A stretch of DNA of 64,000 nt from the NCBI RefSeq assembly GCF_013348805.1, contig NZ_CP054690.1, positions 5,518,001-5,582,000 on the forward strand, read 5' to 3'. The stretch's first letter is position 1; the number at the start of each line of letters is the position of its first letter. Source of the DNA: Rhodococcus sp. W8901. GTDB taxonomy: Bacteria; Actinomycetota; Actinomycetes; Mycobacteriales; Mycobacteriaceae. Positions 8,674-17,260 of this stretch are shown piece after piece. Both the position numbers and the translations under genes were made by a program. The notes beneath the pieces were generated by a model. It did no database searches and had not been told where the DNA came from. It saw nothing but the letters and a program-made list of their open reading frames with translations.

Positions 8674-9232
8674 CTTCGACGAACTGGAGCTGCGTCTGAT
8701 GCGCGAGTTCCTGGAGAGTGCGTCCGCGACCGAGTGGTTGGTGACCGCACTCGCAACGAACTACGACGGCAAGTCCGAGCTGATCGCATGGATGGCCGCG
8801 CATCCGAAGCTCGATCGTGCCACCGCAGCGGCCTTGTACTGGTACTCCCAGCCCGGTTACTACCAGAGGTTCCGCAGCGAGGCCGATGTGCCGTCGGTCA
8901 ATCGCGCGGGATGGGCGAATGTGCATGTGCTGCAGGACCGTATCGTCTCCGGCACGGTGGCGGTGGCCGGTCCGTCGTTCGACCCGGCGAACGATCTCTC
9001 GACTCCGACCGGGAATCCGAAGCACCCCGGCCAGGACTGGACGGCGGAAGCGCTGGGCGCACAAGATGATCCGGGATGGCTGATCCCTCCGGTGATGTTC
9101 GAGTCCGTCACCGGAGACGACGTCGACATCCGCGGCTACGTGGAGTCCCACGGATGGAACGAGGGGATGCCGCCTTCCGTGCTCGATGGGCTCGAAGCTG
9201 CATGGCGGGAAGACGACGAGGACGAGGACTAG
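8663..9232 (+). CDS. DUF4274-type protein
   Basis: Encodes 189 residues. The region ATEWLVTALATNYDGKSELIAWMAAHPKLDRATAAALYWYSQPGYY fits the DUF4274 pattern (tryptophan, then TA..LYW). It ends with a very acidic tail (DDEDED). Starts 11 nt before the ankyrin gene ends. The function of DUF4274 is unknown to me; the context suggests an immunity-type role. Confidence 0.65.
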   Translation: MGVDFDELELRLMREFLESASATEWLVTALATNYDGKSELIAWMAAHPKLDRATAAALYWYSQPGYYQRFRSEADVPSVNRAGWANVHVLQDRIVSGTVAVAGPSFDPANDLSTPTGNPKHPGQDWTAEALGAQDDPGWLIPPVMFESVTGDDVDIRGYVESHGWNEGMPPSVLDGLEAAWREDDEDED

Positions 9233-9246
9233 GACGAGGACGGCGA

Positions 9247-10257
9247 ATGATGACTTGCTATGCGGAAGTCGAGAACTCCGTTCGTGAGTGTGCAACCCAC
9301 GCTACGGCCGAGGCGCAGGCCGAGTTCGGGCTCGCGGTCACGCGGGAACTCCTCACAGCGGATGGAGTGGCGGCGGCAGCGGCAGCAGAGCTGACGGAGG
9401 CCGGGGCACGCGCCGTCAGCGCGGCGGCCGACGGAGCGGGTACGGCGTCTGCCGAGCAGATCCGGGCCTGGATCGAGGAGATCGACGAGGGCGATCTGTC
9501 GGATGGCGACATGGATCCGGATCTCCTGCGCGCGATCACCGCGCTGGAGACGTGGGCCGCCTATCTGGAGGATCGATCGCCGGGGCGGATCGCCGCACTC
9601 GGCATCGCACTGCTCGAGCAGGCGGACTTCCAGGCAAGTGGGGCGCCGTTGGATGACTTCCTCGCGCCGCCGGAGACGCGGCAGGCGTTCGAGTGGATTC
9701 GTGCGGCGCTCATCGAGCCGGCGATGCATGGAAGCGAGCCACGGGCTGTGTTCGAGAACAGCATCACGATCGATGGGGCGGACAAGACGGCTGTCCGGCG
9801 AGCCTTCGTCGATGGGGCGGTGTCGCGTCGCCTGCGGATCACAGGCGCGATCGCGCTCCCGATCGCGCTGCTCGTCGGCATTGTGGCGGCGGTGTCGGGT
9901 CGCCCCATCGGGGTGTTCGCGTTCGGGGTAATCGCCGCCCTCATCCTTCTGCTTGTCGTCTTCGTGGTCATCCTTCGTCGCGTTGCCGCGAAGGCGGTCG
10001 ACGACGGCATGGGTGTCGGATCGCGACTCACCGTGCGGATCGATGCGGACGGGCTGGGGTTGGACGGCGGGTTCGGCTCATCTCGCGCGCCGTGGAATTC
10101 ACTCTCCGACGCGGTGCGCATCAAGGACGGCATCGTGTTTCGGAACACGGCGGGGAAGGCGGCGTTCTTCGTGCCGGGTCGCGCGCTCGACGACAGAGCA
10201 CTCGCGCTGGCCCGGCAGTACATCGATCGGGATCGGACAGGGACCGGAGATGAGTGA
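9247..10257 (+). CDS. Membrane protein with YcxB-like C-terminal domain
   Basis: Encodes about 336 residues. The first 170 residues are a helical, acidic, Ala-rich unknown region. Two membrane segments follow (TGAIALPIALLVGIVAAV and a second rich in Ile/Leu/Val). The C-terminus has the YcxB-like pattern: RIDADGLGLDG, PWNSLSDAVRI, FFVPGRAL. So the N- and C-terminal parts are probably both cytoplasmic. The gene ends with codons GTGDE, which overlap a scar ORF that mimics the start of the gene at 11492. Confidence 0.6.
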   Translation: MMTCYAEVENSVRECATHATAEAQAEFGLAVTRELLTADGVAAAAAAELTEAGARAVSAAADGAGTASAEQIRAWIEEIDEGDLSDGDMDPDLLRAITALETWAAYLEDRSPGRIAALGIALLEQADFQASGAPLDDFLAPPETRQAFEWIRAALIEPAMHGSEPRAVFENSITIDGADKTAVRRAFVDGAVSRRLRITGAIALPIALLVGIVAAVSGRPIGVFAFGVIAALILLLVVFVVILRRVAAKAVDDGMGVGSRLTVRIDADGLGLDGGFGSSRAPWNSLSDAVRIKDGIVFRNTAGKAAFFVPGRALDDRALALARQYIDRDRTGTGDE

Positions 10258-10306
10258 CGAGGGTCGCGATCAGACATGGCGTGATGACAAGGAGTGCGTC
10301 GCGTGA
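10250..10306 (+). pseudogene. Scar: 5' end copy of the gene at 11492
   Basis: ATG 10250 opens MSDEGRDQTWRDDKECVA and stops after 18 codons. The first 12 codons match the start of the gene at 11492 (MSDEGRDQAWRDE), including the same 8-nt overlap with an upstream gene that ends in GTGDE. It looks like the remains of a duplicated gene junction. The AAGGAG inside it serves as Shine-Dalgarno for the next gene. Confidence 0.6.
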
Positions 10307-11499
10307 GCGAGACGTGCGCCTGGGCTCGGCTCTTCCATGCCTATGGCGTGGCGATGGACACGCCCGCACATCTGGAGGCGTTGGCGGGTGCCGACGAGAC
10401 AGCGTTCTCGACGGCGATGGAGCATCTGTACAGTGCGGTGCTGCATCAGGGCACCATCTACCCGGCAACGGCACCCGCGGTTGCCGCTGTTGCACAAGCC
10501 GTCTCGTTCTGGAGCGGCGATGCGGACCGGAAGACCGCCTCAGCGCGCCTGCCTGCGCTGGCGGATTTCCTCGATGCGGCGGGCGACAGTCTGACCCAGG
10601 CCGGGGAGCTGCTCGAGGACGAAGGCGAGGTCGTGCCGCCTTCGGACGAGGAGGCACGCGAGTTCTTCGAGACGCTGGCGTCCGACGATGAAGAAGAATC
10701 GGAGGAGGCGTGGGAGTCGCCTGTGGCAGGCGTGCTCATGACCCTCGCCATCCCGGCGCTCCGGCAGCAGACGAACCCGGTTCTGGAGGGTCTGCTTCAG
10801 CTCATGGGATCGGATGCCGTCACCCACAAGGCTGGGGCGGTGAGCGCGCTGGCGCGGTGGAACGGCAACTCCACCGCGCTGTATCAGCACCGAGTCGCCG
10901 CAGCGCTGTGTTCCTTCGCCGACAGCGCCACGGAGCGTGACGACCGGGCCGCGGCTGTTCTCGCTCTCGGCACCGTCGGAGCCGACGTCAGCGGCTGGCT
11001 CGCCGACGCCGACCCGGCGATCCGCGCGTGTGCCGCAATGCATCTGCCGTCTTCCGGGCAGGCGGCGGAAGAACTCGTTCGTGCGTTGACTCAGCCGGAA
11101 GAGGTCGACCAGTGGTTCGAACAGAAACCGAGCAGCTTTCCCATGCACGTCCGGTTCACGCTGCTGAACTCGCTCCTGCTACGGGAAACGTCCTTCGCCG
11201 CGATCCTGCCGGCGGCCGTTGCGATGGCGCAGCTTTCGACCCCGTACACGGCCGACAACGACTGGGGGCCGTTGCTTCGTGCCGCGTTCCCCGAGGTCGA
11301 GTTCGTTCCGGGCGAGTACCCACCGGTACCCGAGAACATCGGCGCGCCTCAGCGACAGTTCCTCGCGGCTTTGGTGGCGAACGAGAAGTTGTGGGGAACG
11401 AACATCGGCAACGCGGGTCTGGCGCTCATGCGCGTCGGCCTGCCGTATGACCGAGATGCGATCATGTTGCTGCTCAACGACGGGACCGGAGATGAGTGA
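10303..11499 (+). CDS. HEAT-repeat-like helical protein
   Basis: Encodes about 398 residues from GTG 10303, with AAGGAG 9 nt upstream. The chain is all-helical in pattern with alternating units such as VTHKAGAVSALARW, RDDRAAAVLALGTVGADVSGWLADADPAIRACAAMHL, typical of HEAT repeats. An acidic stretch (DDEEESEE) lies around residue 130. No enzyme motif is seen. It probably acts as a binding scaffold or immunity-type protein. It ends in GTGDE, overlapping the next gene by 8 nt. Confidence 0.6.
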   Translation: MSETCAWARLFHAYGVAMDTPAHLEALAGADETAFSTAMEHLYSAVLHQGTIYPATAPAVAAVAQAVSFWSGDADRKTASARLPALADFLDAAGDSLTQAGELLEDEGEVVPPSDEEAREFFETLASDDEEESEEAWESPVAGVLMTLAIPALRQQTNPVLEGLLQLMGSDAVTHKAGAVSALARWNGNSTALYQHRVAAALCSFADSATERDDRAAAVLALGTVGADVSGWLADADPAIRACAAMHLPSSGQAAEELVRALTQPEEVDQWFEQKPSSFPMHVRFTLLNSLLLRETSFAAILPAAVAMAQLSTPYTADNDWGPLLRAAFPEVEFVPGEYPPVPENIGAPQRQFLAALVANEKLWGTNIGNAGLALMRVGLPYDRDAIMLLLNDGTGDE

Positions 11500-12364
11500 C
11501 GAGGGTCGCGACCAGGCGTGGCGGGACGAGCTGATCCGCCGGGGCGGCAGCATCCATCAGGACGAGGCGGAGCCGCTCAGCGATGAGGAGGACGCCGTCC
11601 AGCAGGCAGGCATCGATCGGTACCTCGCAATGCTCGATGCTCTCGACGGGCAGGCCGTCGAGGCGGAAACCGTCGAGGCGATCCTGTGGTCGTTGCACCC
11701 GCTCGACGACTACGGCATCTACGAGGCCGCCTACGGTGTTCTCTCGCAAGCCGATCCGGCAACGGGCGGAGCCGCCACCGCCCGGGTGCTGCCGAACTGG
11801 CTGGAGTCGCGCGGGGATCACGACAGCATCCGCACCGGCTCGATGTTCGTCACGGGTAGCGAGGACGCGACCCGCGCGTTTCTCACGGCGACCGACACCT
11901 GGGGCGATGCGCAACGCGCGCTCGTGCGCCGAACGCTCGGCCGCTGGGTCCGTGACGACGAGCAGTGGGAACCGATCCACGAGGCACTCGGCGGCACGAA
12001 CAGGAAGCCGGTGCTCGACCCGATCCCGGACGACTGGCCCGAAGACTGGAGATCCGCCGCCGAGGCGTTCCGCGAGAGCGGTCGGGTCGATCGCGCCTGG
12101 ACGAACGAGAAGGACTTCCCGAGCAACTTCGACCGCGTGTTCGCGATCATGGAGCTCGGCCACGACGTGCGCTGGCGGGAGGTGCCCGACTTCCTCAACG
12201 CGCTGCTCATGCGTCGGAGGAACGAACTCCCGAAGTTCATCGGTGCGCTCGCCGCGCTGCCCGACGATCGCCGCGAACGGATCGTCCTGGCCGTCGACGC
12301 CGCGCGCCCGGACACCGCCGAGTACCTGCGCGGGCTCTTGGAAGACCGCGAACGCCGCAGCTGA
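11492..12364 (+). CDS. Hypothetical protein, last gene of the 7.2-12.4 kb operon
   Basis: Encodes 290 residues, starting at ATG 11492 inside the end of the previous gene (overlap 8 nt). Composition is acidic and helical with many Trp (NWLESRGDHDS, DDWPEDWRSAAEAF). It has no signal peptide or membrane segment and no motif that I recognise. Position suggests it works with the ankyrin and HEAT proteins. Confidence 0.6.
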   Translation: MSDEGRDQAWRDELIRRGGSIHQDEAEPLSDEEDAVQQAGIDRYLAMLDALDGQAVEAETVEAILWSLHPLDDYGIYEAAYGVLSQADPATGGAATARVLPNWLESRGDHDSIRTGSMFVTGSEDATRAFLTATDTWGDAQRALVRRTLGRWVRDDEQWEPIHEALGGTNRKPVLDPIPDDWPEDWRSAAEAFRESGRVDRAWTNEKDFPSNFDRVFAIMELGHDVRWREVPDFLNALLMRRRNELPKFIGALAALPDDRRERIVLAVDAARPDTAEYLRGLLEDRERRS

Positions 12365-12394
12365 TCGACGAATACCAGGCCTGTCGAAGGGCTC

Positions 12395-12411
12395 ATCCCG
12401 GTCGCCGGGAT
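12395..12411. terminator. Hairpin between convergent genes
   Basis: ATCCCGG TCG CCGGGAT is a perfect 7-bp stem with a 3-nt loop between the ends of the operon gene (12364) and the convergent hydrolase (12411). No U-run follows, so terminator function is likely but not certain. Confidence 0.5.
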
Positions 12412-12430
12412 CAACTTTCGTGGTGAACGG
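12411..12430 (+). repeat. 20-bp direct repeat, copy 2
   Basis: Identical to 6548-6567. Here it forms the last codons and stop of the hydrolase gene (ending HHES), which suggests that the native 3' end of that gene was replaced by recombination. Confidence 0.8.
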
Positions 12431-13514
12431 AGCTGTCCGACCCCAGCCGGCGGGATGCCGGGGAACTGATCGCAGGGCTGAACAGTGCCTGCCGCAGCGC
12501 GGACGCGGCCCGGCCCATTGCTTCAGGGCCCGATCGTCCAACGCCGACCATGTTCGCGAAGGAGTGGATGAGTCTGCGTTCGATGACATGCTCTACCGCG
12601 ACACCTGCGTCGCGCAGTTTTTCGGCGTACTCATTGCCCTCGTCGCGCAAAGGATCGAACCCGGCGGTCACCACGTAGGCGGGCGGCAGTCCGGTGAGGT
12701 CACCGTAGATCGGGGACAGTAGCGGGTCTGTCCGGCTAGTCCCGGCGGTGACATAGCTGTCCTCGCTGGTGGCCACGAAACGTTTGGACAGGAAGAACCC
12801 GCTCGCATAGGTCGATCGGCTGGGGCGTCTGACGGCGAAATCCACCACCGGGTAGATCAGCAGCTGGAATACGGGCGGTACCGCAACTTCCCCCTGAACG
12901 GCGCGCTGAGCGAGCACCGTGGCGAGATTTCCACCCGAGCTGTCGCCACCGACGGCAATTCGGGTTGGGTCGATGCCGAGGCCGGTCGCGTTGGCGGTCA
13001 CGAACGAGTACGCGGTCTCGACGTCGGCGCCAGCGGCGGGGAAGGGAAACTCGGGGGCGAGCCGGTAGTCGACCGCCACGACGCGGATGCCCGCCCGCTC
13101 CGCGAGGAAGCGGCACATCGCGTCATGGCTGTCGAGGTCGCCGTACACGAAGCCGCCGCCGTGGACGAAAAACAGGGCAGGGGATGCCGTGGCCAGACCG
13201 CGCGGGGTGTAGAACCGCAACCGGAGCGGACCAACTGGCCCGTCGATGTCGAGATCGGTGGCCGCGCCGATCGGCAGGTCCCCACCGACGGTTCTGGCGC
13301 TGCGGACGAGTGCGCGACGCCCCTCCGGGATCGGCTGTTCGTCGAATGGCTTGCCCTCGACCCTTTGCAGCCTGAGAATCAGCTGCATCTCGGCGTCGAG
13401 GATGTTGCCCTCGACCTCCACGGGCTGCCCCGCCAGGCGCCGGATGGCGCCGGAAGGCAGCGCCAGCAGGGCCTGTGCCGTGCGCCGTTTTGCGGAGTCG
13501 ATCGCCCCAGCCAT
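12411..13514 (-). CDS. Alpha/beta hydrolase (HSL / lipase-esterase family)
   Basis: Encodes 367 residues. The oxyanion motif is FFVHGGGFVYGD, the nucleophile Ser is in VGGDSSGGNLA, the acid is in TAGFDPLRDEG and the His is in IHSFANM, all in the hormone-sensitive-lipase order. It should hydrolyse short-chain esters or lactones in the cytosol. The last residues (VHHES) are shared with the DUF2004 gene at 6.5 kb through a 20-bp DNA repeat, so the native C-terminus may be lost. Confidence 0.85.
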   Translation of the reverse strand: MAGAIDSAKRRTAQALLALPSGAIRRLAGQPVEVEGNILDAEMQLILRLQRVEGKPFDEQPIPEGRRALVRSARTVGGDLPIGAATDLDIDGPVGPLRLRFYTPRGLATASPALFFVHGGGFVYGDLDSHDAMCRFLAERAGIRVVAVDYRLAPEFPFPAAGADVETAYSFVTANATGLGIDPTRIAVGGDSSGGNLATVLAQRAVQGEVAVPPVFQLLIYPVVDFAVRRPSRSTYASGFFLSKRFVATSEDSYVTAGTSRTDPLLSPIYGDLTGLPPAYVVTAGFDPLRDEGNEYAEKLRDAGVAVEHVIERRLIHSFANMVGVGRSGPEAMGRAASALRQALFSPAISSPASRRLGSDSSVHHES

Positions 13515-14058
13515 ACGGGAGAGTCTATCGGCTGAACAGCGGATAGGTGAGGTGTTGGTCGCGCGTGACTGCGAGCGCTGCCGGAGCGCAATTGCTCGGG
13601 TCGGGAAGTTTCGACTTGCACAGGAGTCGGCAGCAAATCTAGCCAGAACTCAGACCAACAGGTGGCCGATTTCAGTCATCCGCGCAGGTTAGGGCCAGTC
13701 GATCAACACGTCGAGCTTGTCAATCAAGGTGGGTCATCTTGCTAGTTTCGCTTCATCTCAACAACAGCTGCAGGTTCGGTTCTACTTGTCCGAGCCACCT
13801 GGTGGAGACCGAGAGTAAGCGTGGCCGCGCGGCACAGTGCCTCCAGCGCTCATACTCGGCGCGCCGGCGGGCATGATCCGCCGCTGTTCCTGGCCACATC
13901 TGCGATCGCCACTTCTTTGGGGCGACGCGCTGACGGCGCTGATGCTCCCCGCCTTCGAGCTGAACGGAGAGTTCCAGAGCGCCATGGCCGTCGAGCATGC
14001 CTGAGCCGACGAAGTCGGGCAGACGCCGGCCGCGTCTCAGCGCGATCCGAACTGAGCC
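13515..14058. other. Intergenic with two degenerate remnants
   Basis: No intact gene. At 13771-13800 a degraded copy of the transposon-end-like element is seen (TCTACTTGTCCGAGCCACCT). On the minus strand at about 13815-13905 the DNA matches the 3' part of the hexapeptide-repeat gene at 18.05 kb (TGTGGCCAGG, GATCATGCCCGC, GGCGCGCCGAG shared) with a frameshift, so it is a fragment of a second copy of that gene. Confidence 0.55.
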
Positions 14059-14547
14059 TCAGCGACCGAAGAGACGGCCGAAGAACCCGCCCCGGCCCGA
14101 CGCGAGCAGCGCCCACTCGAGATTCCACAGCTCCTCGACCGTGATTCCGGCGAGGCGGCAGACGAACTCCAGGTGCGCGTCCTCCGGGTCGTCCTCGGTC
14201 TCGAACACCGCCTCGGCGTCGATCGGGGCGCCGAGGTCTTCGGCGACCTCACGCTCGGCGAGCACTCGGAGGCGGGGGTCGTCGCCGAACGACTGGACCA
14301 CGTAGACGTCGCTCGTGCCACCGAGGGTGACGAGCACCGTTCCCGCGGGCGGCTCGGAGAGCTGCGGAAGCTGCTGGAGATCGAGATCGGGATCCACGAG
14401 CAGCACGTGCGCGCCGACCTGCGCGGCCGACGGGCCGGCCGCGGTGCTGCGGCTCGCGCCGTCGAAGTCGGTGGTCGATTCGGCGTCAGCTCCGAAGGCC
14501 GAGAGGTCGGTGTTCGGTACGAAGCCCAGCATGAAGTTCATCGACAT
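14059..14547 (-). CDS. Hypothetical acidic protein, 162 aa
   Basis: Starts MSMNFMLGFVPNTDLSAFG. It has an acidic middle part (VFETEDDPEDAHLEFVCRLAGI) and a basic end GRGGFFGRLFGR. No signal peptide or membrane segment. It lies third in a minus-strand run of three small unknown genes (15532 to 14059). I do not recognise a family. An immunity-type role is only suggested by the neighbourhood. Confidence 0.55.
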   Translation of the reverse strand: MSMNFMLGFVPNTDLSAFGADAESTTDFDGASRSTAAGPSAAQVGAHVLLVDPDLDLQQLPQLSEPPAGTVLVTLGGTSDVYVVQSFGDDPRLRVLAEREVAEDLGAPIDAEAVFETEDDPEDAHLEFVCRLAGITVEELWNLEWALLASGRGGFFGRLFGR

Positions 14548-14611
14548 TGCGACAGCCTAACGACCGGTGACGACAGTTCCCCGGATCGAGAAGCAGCCGG
14601 GTTGGCGCGCG

Positions 14612-15112
14612 CTACTCGCGGTCTGCCCGCCCGTCCGCGTACTGCGCGACCACGCGGTCACGCCATGCGCGGAAGTCGTCGAAGTTGCCGGCGAGCGCCT
14701 GCCGTAGCTCGGCGGCGCTGTTCACCCAGTCGATGTCCTCCCGATCGGGCACATCTTCCGGGGCATGGTTGGCGCCGGGGACGACATAGGTCGGGTTGCC
14801 CTGCAGATTGGCGATGAGGAACCCCGCCGCGACGCACAGCTCATAGATGAACGTCGTCTCCTCGTCCGACAGCGAGGCGTGATCGATCCCACCGCTCAAC
14901 GGCTCCTCCTGATCGAGCGGGTCGAGGTGCAGGTCGGTCCAATGCCCGTCGAACGAGAGCGCCTGCCCGTCCGCATCGACGAGCAGCGAACCTCGGCCGG
15001 CGCTTCCCGCCGCGCGCAGGCCGCGCGTCTCGAGGAAGGCGGCGACGGCATCGCGATCCGCGTCGCGCTGCTCGTCTCCCTGGACGCGTACGAAGATCAG
15101 CGAGAATCCCAT
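14612..15112 (-). CDS. Hypothetical protein, 166 aa
   Basis: Starts MGFSLIFVRVQGDEQRDAD (ATG 15112). It contains LLVDADGQALSFDGHWTDLHLD and IYELCVAAGFLIANLQGNPTYVVP, a layout seen in small immunity-like alpha/beta proteins. No motif of an enzyme. Middle gene of a three-gene minus-strand run; 64 nt from the next gene. Confidence 0.55.
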   Translation of the reverse strand: MGFSLIFVRVQGDEQRDADRDAVAAFLETRGLRAAGSAGRGSLLVDADGQALSFDGHWTDLHLDPLDQEEPLSGGIDHASLSDEETTFIYELCVAAGFLIANLQGNPTYVVPGANHAPEDVPDREDIDWVNSAAELRQALAGNFDDFRAWRDRVVAQYADGRADRE

Positions 15113-15181
15113 GCCCGGAATACTGTGCCATCGCGCGCACCTCGGCAAGGAAGACAATGACGGTCGCGGACGATGCCCTGC

Positions 15182-15532
15182 TCACACAGTGCGAGCTACC
15201 GAGACGGCACCTCGCTGCGGATCCCAGAGCATCAGGCCATGGCTCAGTGCCACCTCCATCAGGACGCCTGTGTAGCGCGCAACCGCCGAATGCGGGGCAT
15301 GGATGATGATCCATGCGGTCTCGCCATCTCGACCCGAACTCGCGATCAGTGCGTTGTCAGGATCCGTCGCCTCACCCGGAAAGGGGGCAGCGATCTCCGC
15401 AAGGACCGCCTCTGCGTCGAAGTCCCCCATCGCCGGATGTCCATGTTCCTGGGTAATTGCATGCCAGGCTTCGAGGACCATAGCGGTCTTCGTCGTCGCA
15501 GCGCGTTTCCAGATACCGAAGTCGTAGCTCAT
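15182..15532 (-). CDS. Small MSYD-type hypothetical protein, 116 aa
   Basis: Starts MSYDFGIWKRAATT after GGAGTGTGA. Short proteins opening MSYDF.IWK are widespread in actinomycetes beside toxin-immunity genes; function unknown. It is the first gene of the minus-strand run, followed after 69 nt by the 166-aa gene. A degenerate copy of the 32-bp palindrome lies just upstream (about 15554-15584). Confidence 0.6.
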   Translation of the reverse strand: MSYDFGIWKRAATTKTAMVLEAWHAITQEHGHPAMGDFDAEAVLAEIAAPFPGEATDPDNALIASSGRDGETAWIIIHAPHSAVARYTGVLMEVALSHGLMLWDPQRGAVSVARTV

Positions 15533-15624
15533 TCACACTCCAATGACGCGTCAGTGTCCTGCTGGCGATCCAACCATCGAACACCAGGCGAGGCAGGCGC
15601 AACACTCTTGGTTCATGCTGCCGC

Positions 15625-16122
15625 CAAGCGGATGCGGGCCGACTCGACCACCCCGGCGCAGAGTTGCGGGTCACCGGCCACGACGGGCTGCGGCTGACCG
15701 CGTTCGTCACCACCATCTGCTGCCATTTGCCGGATCTGGAACTGCGGCGCCAGCATCGGGCCCACTGCGAGGACCGCATCCGGACCGCGAAAGAATTTGG
15801 ACCACAGAACCTTCCGCTACACGGATCCGATCAGAACCGGATCTGGCGGGCGATCGTGGAGCCGGTCTGCGAGTTGACAGCGTGGACGCAACTGTTCGCA
15901 TTCGAGGGCCACCCTGACCGACGGTGGGAACCCGAACAGCCACGGCTGCAGACTTTTTCGATTGCCGGGCGCATCACCCTGCACGCCCTCCGCATCCATC
16001 TACGATTGTCCACGCACGCACCGCAGGTCGACCTACTGACCGCCGGACTCAGGCGCCTCGCGGCACTGCCGACACCGATCCGAAACCGCTCAGGCCAGCA
16101 CGCGGGGCTCGAGAAAGATTGA
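15625..16122 (+). pseudogene. IS1380-family transposase, C-terminal fragment
   Basis: The frame reads DHPGAELRVTGHDGLRLTAFVTT, then LELRRQHRAHCEDRIRTAKEFGPQNLPLHG, QNRIWRAIVEPVCELTAW and RRWEPEQPRLQTFSIAGRI, the conserved C-terminal third of IS1380 transposases. The first two thirds are missing, so it is inactive. At 16153-16216 a degraded copy of the GTAGGTTCCGG element follows. Confidence 0.8.
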
Positions 16123-16286
16123 GGCTAGGTCTCCGATCGAACGAGAAACCCGCCGGGGGTAGGTTCCGGACGAACTTCTCCGATCGTCCCGCGACATCAA
16201 CGTCTTTCACGACAGATGACCGCGAAATCCGGCCGTAGACGGCCGTTCCCACGGGCCGTGCGTCACAGGGTCGATCATCCGGCGGA

Positions 16287-16379
16287 TCAGGGATGTTCTG
16301 TACTCAGGTGGTCGCTGACGGTGTCCGCGATGTCGCCGAGGACCTCGAGTTGCTGAGGGGTGAGCAGGTCGATGAAGCA
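16287..16379 (-). pseudogene. C-terminal tail of a MarR-type regulator
   Basis: Minus-strand frame FIDLLTPQQLEVLGDIADTV..HL ending at TGA 16287 matches the usual tail of MarR proteins. Only about 30 codons are left, cut at about 16379, where the DUF2182 fragment begins on the other strand. Confidence 0.45.
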
Positions 16380-16584
16380 GTGCCGTACGCTCGGCGCCTA
16401 CTGCGTGGGCTGCTGCTGGATCCTGATGGGATTGCTGTTCGTCGGCGGCGTGATGAACCTTCTGTGGATCGCGGCGATCGCCATCTTCGTCCTGCTGGAG
16501 AAGATGATCCCGTTCGGTGACGTGAGTGGACGGTTCGCGGGCGCAGCGATGATCCTGGTCGGCGCGTTGAGTTTGGGCCTGTGA
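16360..16584 (+). pseudogene. DUF2182 membrane protein, C-terminal fragment
   Basis: From about 16380 the frame reads LGAYCVGCCWILMGLLFVGGVMNLLWIAAIAIFVLLEKMIPFG, the conserved last two membrane helices of DUF2182 proteins. The N-terminal half is missing and the sequence before it belongs to a MarR tail on the other strand, so this is a recombination remnant. Confidence 0.65.
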
Positions 16585-16643
16585 GGCGCGCGGCACTCAT
16601 CCGGGTGACTCGACCGCGTCGGCGTCCACAACGTCCCCGGGAA

Positions 16644-17123
16644 CTACAGCCAGTCGTGCTGGAAAAGGTGGTCATAGCCGATGGCGAAGGTGAGGTCGGA
16701 CGGTTCCACCATCACCGTGCGCCGGTCACCGACCTGCGGTCGCACGCTACCTGTGGGCACCTCACAGCCCGCGTCGAACGTGTCAAAACCCGGGCCACTG
16801 ATACGGACCGTCAGTTCGGCGATGTCCTGGCCCTCGTCGCTGCCCCGGATCCGGTTGACGGCGAGGATCTCCGCCGTCGCCGCGATCCCAGCGGCCCGGA
16901 ATCGCTTTTCGTCCCAACGCCACCCGTAAGTACTGACTGCAAGCCCGATTCCGATCGGGAGGGTGAAGACTCCCCACCACAAGCCGGTCGCCAGCGAACC
17001 GTCGGCCCACCCGGCAATCGGCCCGGCCAGGATGAGACCACCCGCGATCGAATACGTCATCACCCCGCCGGCGGGACCGATGAGCTCGACCTGTCGCGGC
17101 CCCTTCGCGTTCTTGTTGGACAC
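16644..17123 (-). CDS. Two-helix membrane protein, copy 1
   Basis: Encodes 159 residues. After a short basic start (MSNKNAKGPRQ) there are two membrane helices (VMTYSIAGGLILAGPIAGW, LWWGVFTLPIGIGLAVSTYGW) and a soluble beta-rich domain. Family unknown; layout resembles actinobacterial DUF3592-like proteins. An apparently identical gene is at 43882-44355. Only the last residues differ (LFQHDWL here, LFQQD there). Confidence 0.6.
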   Translation of the reverse strand: MSNKNAKGPRQVELIGPAGGVMTYSIAGGLILAGPIAGWADGSLATGLWWGVFTLPIGIGLAVSTYGWRWDEKRFRAAGIAATAEILAVNRIRGSDEGQDIAELTVRISGPGFDTFDAGCEVPTGSVRPQVGDRRTVMVEPSDLTFAIGYDHLFQHDWL

Positions 17124-17237
17124 CTCGACACCCTATGTGTGGCACCACGCTTACAACGCGCCGTTCGCTTCCCGGGCTCGGATCCGGCCAGCGGGAAATT
17201 CCTGTACGCGGGCTCCCCGCCCCGCCACGTGTCCTGT
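16657..17237. repeat. ~580-bp duplicated segment, copy 1
   Basis: This segment is repeated at 43889-44469 at a constant offset of 27232 nt, apparently without mismatch apart from the ragged left edge. The right edge of identity falls inside the palindromic repeat (after GTGTCCTGT). Confidence 0.9.
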
Positions 17238-17260
17238 TTATCGATCGCCGAACGCGACAC
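17229..17260. repeat. 32-bp palindromic repeat, site A
   Basis: GTGTCCTGTTTATCGATCGC then CGAACGCGACAC. It shares a further ~20 bp (GAGAGCTGCGGAATGGA) with site G at 45.6 kb. It lies between the divergent duplicated membrane protein and the YdcK-like gene. Confidence 0.75.

Noticed and set aside
11474-12589. 371-codon minus-strand ORF
   Set aside because: Antisense to the operon gene at 11492 and out of frame with the hydrolase; no family features.
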